Part shown: positions 24,117-32,500 of the stretch, one piece after another
Layout: every line of letters begins with the position of its first letter
How positions within the stretch are numbered: the stretch's first letter is position 1
Assembly (NCBI GenBank): GCA_029861425.1
Contig: JAOTZH010000017.1
Span: 1 to 33,608, forward strand
Reading direction: 5' to 3'
From: Gemmatimonadota bacterium
Lineage (GTDB): Bacteria; Gemmatimonadota; Gemmatimonadetes; Palauibacterales; Palauibacteraceae
Length of the DNA: 33,608 nt
The notes under the pieces: generated by a model
Told to the model about the DNA's origin: nothing
The model's database searches: none
What the model saw: only the letters and a program-made list of their open reading frames with translations
Program-made: the position numbers and the translations under genes

Positions 24117-25706
24117 GTGCCCGACCTTTCGTCTTCTCCACGGCGGCTCGCCGTGCTTCTGGCGATCGCGCTCCTCGGCTCCGCATGCACGCCGGCGTCG
24201 CCCGCCCCCGACCTGACGACCCGCGCCGAGTCGACCGGATTCGTGGAGACGAGCTCGTACGAGGACGTCGTCGAGATGATGCGGGCCGCCGCGACCGCAG
24301 ATGCCCGGATGCACTACACGACGTTCGGGTTCACGTCCGAGGGCAGAGCGCTCCCGCTCGTCGTCGTCGGGGACGTCACCGACCCGAGCCCCGAGGCGGT
24401 ACAGGCGTCCGGGAAGACCGTCGTGTACCTGCAGGGGAACATCCACGGGGGAGAGGTCTGCGGGAAAGAGGCTCTCCAGATGCTCCTCGCGGACCTGGTC
24501 GAGGGTCAGCATGCGGAGTGGCTCGAGTCCACGGTCCTCCTGGTCGCACCGATCTACAACGCGGACGGCAACGAGCGCGTGTCGCTCACCAACCGGGGTC
24601 GCCAGCACGGGCCCCTCGGCGGGATGGGACAGCGACCGAACGCCCAGGGGTACGACCTCAACCGCGACCACATGAAGCTCGACTCACCGGAGGCGCGGTC
24701 GGTGGCCCGGCTGTTCACCGAGTACGATCCGCACGTGGGCGTCGACCTCCACACCACGAACGGTACGCGGCACGCGTACCACGTCACCTACGCTCCGCCG
24801 CTCCACCCGAACACGCCGGCGGGGATCGACGGGCTCCTGCGGGATCGACTGCTGCCGCACGTGACCGACGAGGTCCGGGAGAAGCACGGGTGGGAGTACT
24901 ACTACTACGGGAACGCGGGCGGCTTCGGCGGCGGCGAGCGCGCGTGGCGGACCTTCGACCACCGCCCGCGGTTCAACAACAACTACGTGGGCCTCCGCAA
25001 CCGGATCGCGATTCTGAGCGAGGCGTACTCGTACGCCACGTTCGAGGAACGGGTCCTCGCGACGCTCTTCTTCGTGGAGGAGATCCTCGACTACGTGCAC
25101 GAAAACGCGGACGAGGTCCGAGCGATCGTCGACGAGGCCGACGCCTCCGTGGTCGGCGAGACCCTCGCGCTACGTGCGATTCCCGAGCGCTCCGCCGCGC
25201 CCGCTGACATCCTGATGGGCGAGGTCGACGAGGAGCGGCACCCGCTGACCGGGGCGACCCTTCTTCGACGACTTGACGTCAGCCGGGTCGAGTCGATGTA
25301 CGAATACGGGACGTTCGAGGCCTCGGAGAGCGACGTCGTTCCGGCCGGGTATCTCGTGCCCGCGGACCTGCGGGAGATCGTGACGCGGCTCCAGGCACAC
25401 GGGATCCGGATGCAGGCGGCACGGACGGCCGCAGTAGAGGCGCAGGCGTTTCGAATCGACTCGGTTACGACGGCCGAGCGGCCGTTCCAGGGACACGACG
25501 AGCAGGTGGTGCACGGCGCGTACGAGGCGCGATCGGTCACCCCCGCCGAGGGCACGTGGTGGGTGCCCTCGGATCAGCCCCTCGGGCGTCTTCTCTTCAT
25601 GCTCCTCGAGCCGCGCTCGGACGATGGCTTCGCGAACTGGGGGCTCCTCGCGGACGAGATGGAGCGCGGCGGGGCATACCCGATCTTTCGCGTGCCCGCG
25701 CCCTGA
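24117..25706 (+). CDS. M14-family zinc carboxypeptidase-like lipoprotein
   Basis: GTG 24117 gives 529 residues starting with a lipoprotein signal: basic RR, a hydrophobic core and lipobox LGSAC (Cys24). The peptidase domain has zinc ligands His110 and Glu113 in NIHGGEVCGKE and His212 in VDLHTTNG. The substrate-binding NR pair is in YDLNRDHMKLDSPE (179-192), and the catalytic Glu is likely in AILSEAYSYATFEE (about 298-311). The C-terminal 150 residues are beta-rich and of unknown role. It would trim peptides or amide-linked groups on the periplasmic or outer face. It closes the run with the amidohydrolase, 5 bases upstream; the two may share a peptide-scavenging role. Confidence 0.9.
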   Translation: MPDLSSSPRRLAVLLAIALLGSACTPASPAPDLTTRAESTGFVETSSYEDVVEMMRAAATADARMHYTTFGFTSEGRALPLVVVGDVTDPSPEAVQASGKTVVYLQGNIHGGEVCGKEALQMLLADLVEGQHAEWLESTVLLVAPIYNADGNERVSLTNRGRQHGPLGGMGQRPNAQGYDLNRDHMKLDSPEARSVARLFTEYDPHVGVDLHTTNGTRHAYHVTYAPPLHPNTPAGIDGLLRDRLLPHVTDEVREKHGWEYYYYGNAGGFGGGERAWRTFDHRPRFNNNYVGLRNRIAILSEAYSYATFEERVLATLFFVEEILDYVHENADEVRAIVDEADASVVGETLALRAIPERSAAPADILMGEVDEERHPLTGATLLRRLDVSRVESMYEYGTFEASESDVVPAGYLVPADLREIVTRLQAHGIRMQAARTAAVEAQAFRIDSVTTAERPFQGHDEQVVHGAYEARSVTPAEGTWWVPSDQPLGRLLFMLLEPRSDDGFANWGLLADEMERGGAYPIFRVPAP

Positions 25707-25711
25707 TCGAC

Positions 25712-25747
25712 CCCCCGCGCTCAGCTCGATAGCTGCCGCCGTGGGGG
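25712..25747. terminator. Possible bidirectional terminator between convergent genes
   Basis: CCCCC (25712-25716) can pair with GGGGG (25743-25747), with an inner AGCT/AGCT stem at 25723-25734, between the stops at 25706 and 25752. No T-run is seen and the stem is interrupted, so this is only a candidate. Confidence 0.3.
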
Positions 25748-25751
25748 ATGC

Positions 25752-26444
25752 TCAGCTCTCCCCCTGGATCACGTTTGCGGCGTAGACCCCCACGAGGCGC
25801 GCGATCACGATCCCCAGATACAGGACCCCGACCGTAGCCAGGACGATGGACAGGGCTCGGGCGGCTCGGGTCAGCGGCAGGATGTCTCCGTACCCGAGCG
25901 TCGTCAGCGTGACGAAGCTGAAATAGAGGAGGTCGAAGCGGGCAGTCGGGTCTTCAACCCCCGGCGGTCTGCCCGCGAACGACCCGGGCTGCAGGACCTC
26001 GAGGACCAGGAACAGGAACCACCAGGTCATTCCGATCAGCAGGTACACGCATGCCGCCCCCGCGAGCGTGTCGGCGTTCACCGCAGGTGATGTGAACACC
26101 CGCCTCCCGACGACCCAGACCGTGTACGCGTAGAAGACCGGAGGCAGGAGCAGGGCCAGCCACTCGAACTGGAAGCCGAGGTCGAGCAGATTGATCGCGC
26201 CGGCGAAGGTCGCCGGGAGCCCGAGCGCCAGCCCCACGTAAAGGTGACGCCGGTTGTCGCTCACCGCGTAGATCGCGGCCAGCGGAATCGCCGCGCCCAG
26301 AAAGGAGAACAGCGCGCCGGATAATGGCAGGTACGCGACGACGGGGGAAAGGAGAAGCAGGGCAATGATGGCGACCAGGAGCGTCGTGAATCTGAACCTG
26401 TGACGCGGCGTTGCGATGTCGCCGTCGGCCATGGATGAGGTCAT
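25752..26444 (-). CDS. Two-transmembrane-pore-type potassium channel
   Basis: ATG 26444 with GGGGAG upstream gives 230 residues; an ATG at 26489 without a ribosome site would add 15. Hydrophobic segments occupy about 20-40, 45-62, 68-88, 93-115, 126-150 and 195-222. The pore helix and selectivity filter TLTTLGYGD (179-187) lie before the last segment, as in ion-channel (Ion_trans_2) proteins. The filter TxGYGD predicts K+ selectivity. There is no obvious S4 array of positive residues, and no RCK or cyclic-nucleotide domain, so it may be voltage-insensitive. It is divergent from the membrane kinase at 26540, with 95 bases between them; co-regulation is possible. Confidence 0.88.
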   Translation of the reverse strand: MTSSMADGDIATPRHRFRFTTLLVAIIALLLLSPVVAYLPLSGALFSFLGAAIPLAAIYAVSDNRRHLYVGLALGLPATFAGAINLLDLGFQFEWLALLLPPVFYAYTVWVVGRRVFTSPAVNADTLAGAACVYLLIGMTWWFLFLVLEVLQPGSFAGRPPGVEDPTARFDLLYFSFVTLTTLGYGDILPLTRAARALSIVLATVGVLYLGIVIARLVGVYAANVIQGES

Positions 26445-26539
26445 TGGGCTCCCCGGTTCCGCCCTGTCGAACGCGCTTCGGACACGCATAGGTTGGCCCG
26501 CGCGTCAACTCGGCACAACGCCAGGGTGACGCCCATTCG

Positions 26540-28138
26540 ATGAATGAGGCCTTGAAGGGGCGAATGACGGAACACGGCGGCGATTCCCGGACGAAATCCG
26601 CCATTCAGTCGTATGATGCGGAGCTGCAGGAGCTGATGTGGACGCGCACCCGGCTGATCTGTCTGATCGGAGTGGTCGTGTCGGCTGCTGCGGTGCCGGC
26701 GACCCTGTACCTCGAGGGAGATCCGGTCGCGGGCCCGGGGACGTATCGGGCCTGGGGGCTCTCGCTTCATGCTGTTTCGTTCCTGCTGGGGCTCGTCTTG
26801 ATCCCCGTCCTCCGGGGCAGAGTATCCGCCGCCTGGCTCGTGGTACCTCTCCTCGGACTCAACATCACGACGATTCTGGCTCGGAGCGCTCTCTTCCAGC
26901 CCGACGCGACGCCGGACCTGGGCATGGCGATCCTCCTGTTCATGCACGCGGCGTTTCTCCCGTCGTACCGGTCGCAGATCGCCCTGTCCGTGTTCGCGGT
27001 CGTGGCCGCGGGACTCGTCCCGACCGTGGTCACCGCCATCGAACCATCGGTCGCCGCGTTCTGGCAGAGTGATGCCGCCAGAACCGAGCTGGGCCGACAC
27101 ATCCCGAACCAGATCCTCGGGGCCGTATTCCTCGGGGGCCTGTCGATCGTAGCGAGCCGTACGCTGTACACGCTCGGTCGGTCGGCGCACCGGGTGAAGC
27201 GGCTCGGGAGCTACGTCGTCGAGGGGAAGATCGGCTCGGGCGGCATGGGCGACGTCTATCTCGCCCGGCACTCGATGATCCGTCGGCCCACTGCGGTGAA
27301 GGTCCTCCGTAGCGAGCCGGGCGACCGCGAGGCTCTCGAGCGGTTCGAGCGAGAGGTCCAGGTCTCGGCGGCGCTCACGCACCCGAACACGGTTCGCGTC
27401 TTCGATTTCGGTCGCGCCGCCGACGGGACGTTCTACTACGCGATGGAGTACCTGCTCGGTCTCGACCTGCAGCAGATGATCGATCGGCACGGCCCGGTGG
27501 ATCCTGCAAGGACGGTCTTCATCATGAAGCAGGCGTGCGCCTCGCTCGCCGAAGCCCACCGGCACGGCGTCGTACACAGAGACATCAAGCCATCGAACGT
27601 GTTCCTGACCACGCAGGGCGGGTTGCACGACTTCGTCAAGGTCCTGGACTTCGGGCTCGCCAAGCGGGTCACCGGCTCCGACGCCGGGCTCACGAAGGCT
27701 GGTGCGGTCTTCGGCACGCCGGCGTGCTTCGCTCCCGAGGGCCTCATGGGGGTGGAGCAGCTGGATTCGCGGGCCGACGTCTACACGCTGGGGTGTGTCC
27801 TCTACTGGATGCTGGTGGGCGAGCCCGTGTTCCCGGGCATCAACGCCATGGAGGTCATCATGGATCACGTGAAGAAGACGCCGGAGCCTCCCCAGGGACG
27901 CGCGATCGTGAACGTCCCCGACTCGCTCGCGAGGATCGCGCTGAAGTGTCTCGAGAAGGACCCGCGGGACCGGTATCAGACGTGCGAGGAGCTACTGGCG
28001 GCCCTCGACACGGCGCCCGTGTTGCCGGCCTGGAATCTCGAGAAGGCGCGTGCCTGGTGGGAGACCCACACCGTCGAGCCGCCGGCTCTGGAGACGACCG
28101 ACGAGCTCGAGATCCGGGGCCGCGTGTCCCGACGCTGA
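26540..28138 (+). CDS. Membrane-anchored Ser/Thr protein kinase with N-terminal multi-span domain
   Basis: The 532-residue product has about six membrane spans in residues 37-210 and then a complete Hanks-type kinase at the C-terminus. That is unusual, since bacterial kinases usually have one span after the kinase. Kinase motifs: GSGGMGDVY (232-240), AVK with Lys254, HRDIKPSN (346-353) with Asp348, DFG (370-372), APE (398-400) and DVYTLGCVLY (413-422). All catalytic residues are present, so it should be active. The ATG has no clear ribosome site; a start slightly downstream is possible. It sits between the K+ channel (divergent) and a small secreted protein (convergent). The signal sensed by the membrane part is unknown. 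Confidence 0.9.
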   Translation: MNEALKGRMTEHGGDSRTKSAIQSYDAELQELMWTRTRLICLIGVVVSAAAVPATLYLEGDPVAGPGTYRAWGLSLHAVSFLLGLVLIPVLRGRVSAAWLVVPLLGLNITTILARSALFQPDATPDLGMAILLFMHAAFLPSYRSQIALSVFAVVAAGLVPTVVTAIEPSVAAFWQSDAARTELGRHIPNQILGAVFLGGLSIVASRTLYTLGRSAHRVKRLGSYVVEGKIGSGGMGDVYLARHSMIRRPTAVKVLRSEPGDREALERFEREVQVSAALTHPNTVRVFDFGRAADGTFYYAMEYLLGLDLQQMIDRHGPVDPARTVFIMKQACASLAEAHRHGVVHRDIKPSNVFLTTQGGLHDFVKVLDFGLAKRVTGSDAGLTKAGAVFGTPACFAPEGLMGVEQLDSRADVYTLGCVLYWMLVGEPVFPGINAMEVIMDHVKKTPEPPQGRAIVNVPDSLARIALKCLEKDPRDRYQTCEELLAALDTAPVLPAWNLEKARAWWETHTVEPPALETTDELEIRGRVSRR

Positions 28139-28168
28139 CCCCGGACGCGAGCCGCGCCTGGGCGGGAA

Positions 28169-28597
28169 CTAAGGGCAGGACTCTCTGTCGAAGGGAGGGG
28201 TCTGCTCCGCCGGCCCGACGCCCACGCCTCCGATCCGCCCCTCTTTGGTGATGATCCACCGGACGACCATGAAATCCTCCATGTCGCTGAAGGCGGCCAG
28301 TCGGTAGTACTGGCAGTCGCCGTTCCTGAGCTTCCAGCTCTCCTCGAGAACGGCAACTTCCTCGCCGGCCATGCGGGAGATCTGCTCCGCGTACTGCGTC
28401 CACCGCGAATGGGTGGAGAACCCTTCTCTCGCACTCTCCGTGCTGCTGGCCACGAGACTGTCGGCCTCGCCGGCATAGAGCCACGAAGTGTATTGGCGAG
28501 CCAGTGCGAGGCTGTCGACCGGCGCATCCTGTGCATGGGCGGCGATCGGTCCCACGATGAACATGACCAGCGCCAGCGCGCTCATTCTCGATTTCAT
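28169..28597 (-). CDS. Small secreted protein, NTF2-like/DUF3887-like
   Basis: ATG 28597 with GAGAGGG upstream gives 142 residues; the open frame extends to 29176 but crosses another gene and lacks coding look. A Sec signal peptide ends near AHAQD (about 23). The mature part has ARQYTSWLYAGEADSL, then a loop and WKLRNGDCQYYRLAAF and VVRWIITKEGRIGGVGV, which resembles NTF2-like/DUF3887 folds that often occur as extracytoplasmic binding domains. Two Cys (one near the end) could form a disulfide. It is convergent with the kinase and divergent from the membrane gene at 28712. Family call is tentative. Confidence 0.7.
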   Translation of the reverse strand: MKSRMSALALVMFIVGPIAAHAQDAPVDSLALARQYTSWLYAGEADSLVASSTESAREGFSTHSRWTQYAEQISRMAGEEVAVLEESWKLRNGDCQYYRLAAFSDMEDFMVVRWIITKEGRIGGVGVGPAEQTPPFDRESCP

Positions 28598-28711
28598 GAT
28601 CCCTCTCCCAATCCGGAGTGCGTGAGCAATGTAGAACGGAGCTGACGCGGGGTATTGAACGATTCGAACCCGGAGTGTTACCCTCAGAAGTCGCAATCGC
28701 GGGGAGGCGCA

Positions 28712-29206
28712 ATGCTGAATCGTGTGAAAGCAGGTCTCACTGCCGGACTGGCCGCCGGGCTCGCGGTGGCCGTGATGATCCTCGTCTACGATCTCGTCAA
28801 GCTGGAACCTCTCGCCACGCCGCGCTTGCTCGCCAGCAATGTGCTGGGCGCACCCGTCGAGTTGTCCGACGGGTTGGGGGTCCTCGCCTGGACGGCCGGC
28901 GTCCTGAAGGTGAGCTGGTCCATCATCCTCTATGCGATCGCCCATTTCTCGATCTTCGCGGTTGTGGGGGTCGTAGCGGCGTTCGTCTTCGGTTCGGCCG
29001 TCCTGTCGGCGAACATCGCCACCGGAGCCGCCTATGGCGGGCTCGTGGGAACCGCGGTCTTCTACGCGGGGCTCGCGCTCATGGCTCCGCAGTTCATCGC
29101 CGCCCCCGACTGGCGGCTGGTCGTGTTGATGAACGCTTTCGCGGGCGTGGTGCTGGTCTCGCAGCTGGTGGACCATCCGGTCGGGGAAGAAACCGCCGCG
29201 GTCTGA
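28712..29206 (+). CDS. Small four-span membrane protein of unknown function
   Basis: ATG 28712 has GGGGAGG 4 bases upstream; a 19-residue longer start at 28655 is less likely. The 164-residue product has about four hydrophobic spans (roughly 6-26, 67-93, 97-120 and 133-150). Alanine, glycine and valine dominate the spans. There is no catalytic or transport motif. It is divergent from the secreted protein and convergent with the DUF4242 gene. Function unknown. Confidence 0.78.
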   Translation: MLNRVKAGLTAGLAAGLAVAVMILVYDLVKLEPLATPRLLASNVLGAPVELSDGLGVLAWTAGVLKVSWSIILYAIAHFSIFAVVGVVAAFVFGSAVLSANIATGAAYGGLVGTAVFYAGLALMAPQFIAAPDWRLVVLMNAFAGVVLVSQLVDHPVGEETAAV

Positions 29207-29249
29207 TCGGGGTCTCCCGGACCGTGACAGGGTGACGCGTGTGGCGTGA

Positions 29250-29516
29250 CTAGCGGAACATGCCGGGGTTGATCTCCATGCTCACCTCGGAGATGCGATT
29301 GGCCGGGATTCCCGTCCTCCGGGCGTGCTCCATCACTGCCTCTGCGCTCGGAGCGTCGTACTCGCAGTAGATCTTCCCCTCTGCATCCGAAACGTAGCTC
29401 CGGATCCAGACGACGCCCTCCATCTCGGCCAGGACCTCGTTCGACTTCTGGCCCGCGGACCGGATTGCCTCCAGCGTCAGCTGCCCGACTTCCCTCTCGA
29501 TGATGTACCGTGGCAT
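29250..29516 (-). CDS. DUF4242-family small protein
   Basis: ATG 29516 is one base after the stop of the giant regulator, and gives 88 residues. It matches DUF4242: MPRYIIEREV at the start, GVVWIRSYVSDAEGKIYCEYDAPS in the centre (29-52, with the Cys) and HARRTGIPANRISEV at the end. A member of the family, SCO4226, binds nickel, so a metal- or ligand-sensing role is possible. The frame open to 29603 adds residues overlapping the upstream gene and is not supported. The junction with the large kinase-type gene implies that they are translated together and may act in the same pathway. Confidence 0.85.
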   Translation of the reverse strand: MPRYIIEREVGQLTLEAIRSAGQKSNEVLAEMEGVVWIRSYVSDAEGKIYCEYDAPSAEAVMEHARRTGIPANRISEVSMEINPGMFR

Positions 29517-29517
29517 G

Positions 29518-32500
29518 TCAGGCCTCCGGATTGAGTTCGGACAAACGCCCTCGAAGTGAATCGCACTCCGACCGAAGCTCCAGGTTCGCCGTGCGAGACG
29601 CAACTTCCCCCGCCTCGGCCAGGTAGTACGACGCGCCCTCCTCGGAACCGCGGGCCAGGTGCGCCTTCGCCAGACTCAGTAGCGTCCACCCCTGTCCCGG
29701 CTCATCGGCGAGATCCCGACGAATCTCGAGCGCCGAGTTGAACCGTTCGACCGCGGCTTCCGGATCGCCGGCGTCGATCTTCACGTCACCCAGGGTCACG
29801 AGGGCATGCGCCACGAGCAGCGGTTCGTCGTTCTCACGGTTGAGCTCGACGGACTGTTCGAGACGCTCGGTCGCCTCGTCGAGCCGGCCGAGGTCTCGCA
29901 GCGTCCTACCGATGCTGTTGAGCGCGAGACCGGCATGCAGGGAATCTCCGCCCTCGATCAGATCCTCGAAGGCCTCCACGAAGCTCTCGAGCGCTCCGTC
30001 CAACTCCCGAGACTCCCACTGGAGGATCCCGATCGTGTAGCGGAGGCCGCCGATCCTCGCCCGATCCCCATCCGTGAGCGTGAGCTCCAGGGCCTCCTGG
30101 TACGACTTCCGCGCCGCTGCAGGATCGTCGTGACGGAGCAAACGACCGATCCCTTCGGCGGCCTCGAGCAGGGTCTCCGTCTGACCGAGATCGTCGGCCA
30201 GGCCCCGTGTTCGTCGCCACGCGGCGAGCGCGGCGGCATCGCCCATGGCCTCGCGCGCGACCGCTGCCCCACGCCACATCCGGAGCAAGGATGGCAAGTC
30301 GTGCATCGGTGCGTACAGATCGGCCGCCTCCTCGAGATCCGAAAGCGCTTCCTCGTATCGGCGCAGATTGAGGAGCACCTCCCCGCGGACGCGCAGCGTT
30401 GTCGTCAGACCCTCGAGGTGACGCGCCTGACGGCAGAGATCGATGGCTTCCTCATACAGGGACAACGCCTCGTCCATCCGCCCCTCGTCGACGTACAGAC
30501 GCGCGATCGCCGTAAGATGGAAGTGCATCTGCACGACGTTGAACACGGTCGACCGGTTCTCGAGGGACGCCCGAGCGCGCTCCAGATAGTCCAGCCCCTT
30601 CTCGTTGTCGCCGAGTTGCGAGTGGATGACGCCGATGGTGTGCAGGATGTAGCTCTCCTTCACCGTGCCGCCGGCGCCACGACGATCCATCGATCGCTCC
30701 GCATCGAGGGCCTCATGGAGGTACTCCAGGGCCTTTTCGCTCTCGCCGAGCGCGCGATGGAGCGAACCCAGGTTGGCGAGGTTTCCGATCACCCCCTCGC
30801 GGTTGTCCATGCCCCGGTCGAGCTCGAGCGCGCTCTCGACGAGGTCCACAGCCTCGGTCAGGCGCTGCTGATGCCAGCGCAGCAGTCCGAAGCTGCGTAG
30901 CGCGTGCATCTCGACGCCTGTATCGCCGATCTCACGGGTGAGGGCCAGTGCTCGCTCGAGCGCCACCTCGGCGGCCTCGTGCTCGCGGGTCAGGATGCTG
31001 AGATCCCCCTGCCTCACGTAGACCATGGCGATCTGGCTCGCGTGCAGCTCGGGATCCAGCCGATCGAGAAGCTCGTCGATGAGCTCCTGTTGCCGATCCC
31101 GTTGCCCGAGGTACTCCTTCAGCCGTTCCTGCCGCAAAAGGAGTTCGTTTCGCCGCTCGAATCGCGTTTCCTCGTCGGCGAAGTTCGAGACCCACTCGAG
31201 GGCTTTCTCCTGCGTCTCGGCTGCTTCCCCGAATTCGCTGAACGACCAGAGGCGATCTGTGGCGGCGACCGCATAGTCGACCGCCTTCTCCCAACGCTTC
31301 GCATGCGCGAAATGGTCCGCGAGACGATCGAGGTAATCGTCGAGACGCTCGGGACGGAGCGCCTCGAGCGCCTCCGCGACGGCGCCGTGAGTCTCCTCTC
31401 GCTGTCGCTCGAGAAGCCCGTCGTAGGCCACCTCCTGCGTGAGGGCATGCTTGAAACGGTACTCGGGGGTCGGTACGACGCGGACCTGCTGGATCAACCC
31501 GAGGTGTCGGAGTCGATCGAGGTCGTCCGTGACGTCGGTGCCCGCTCCGAGCGCATGCTCGAGCACGTCACGGCTGAACTCTCTCCCGATGACCGAGGCG
31601 TACCGAACGAGGTTTCGGGTCGCCCCATCCAGTCGATCCAGACGGGTCCGCAGAACCCCCTGTACCGTGTCCGGGAGCTCGAGGTTGTCGAGCGGACCCG
31701 CGACGCGAACCCGGCCGGTCTCGACGAGCAGCGTTCCCTCCTCCTGGAGGGCCCGACAAACCTCTTCGAGGAAGAACGGATTCCCTCCGGTTCGATCGTG
31801 GATGAGCCGCGTCAGCGCCGCAGGTACCTCGTCCGCCCCGAGCGTGGAGCGGATGATCTCGCCCGACTCCTCCGCGGTCAGTGGCGCCAGCACGATCGGT
31901 GTGTGCTCGCTCGGAGTTCCCCAACCGAGATCGCCCTGGGGCCGTGCGGTCACGACGATCATGAGCGGAAAGGCGGACACCATCTCGAGCAGCTGGTTGA
32001 GAACCTGACGAGATGCTGTGTCCACCCAGTGCCAGTCCTCGAGGAGCGCGATCGTCGGGCGCTCGCGGGCCGCGAGAGTGAACAGGGCGGACAGGCTTTC
32101 GACGAGACCCACGCGGTGTTGCTCTCGAGCCAATCCGTCCTGACCCGTCAGCCGTAACGCGTCCGGATCCTCGACCTCGGACACCGCCAGCAACTGAAGG
32201 TAGAACGGCGTGAAGTCCGTCAGCTCCGGGGAGACTCTTTGCACGGCGTCGGCGATCGCCGCGGGATCCGCCGGCCCCTGGAGCTCGGAGAGCTCCAGGC
32301 GGTCGCGAAGAGCGTCGACGAAAGGGAGGTAGGGAATGTCGGCTCCGAAGGACTGACACCGACCTCTGAACACGTCGAACTTCCCGCGGTCGATCCGCTC
32401 GTCGAACTCGAGGAGCAGACGGCTCTTCCCCACGCCGACGTCGCCGACGATCGACACGAACCGTCCCTGTCCCCCTTCGGCCGACCGGCACGCCCGAAGC

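Noticed and set aside
26441-27868. Long antisense open frame opposite the membrane kinase
   Set aside because: The sense strand encodes a complete kinase; the antisense product has low-complexity composition and no motif.
28661-28671. GATTCGAACCC, which matches the T-loop of a tRNA in reverse
   Set aside because: No T-stem pairing, acceptor stem or anticodon arm could be found around it on either strand, so it is chance.
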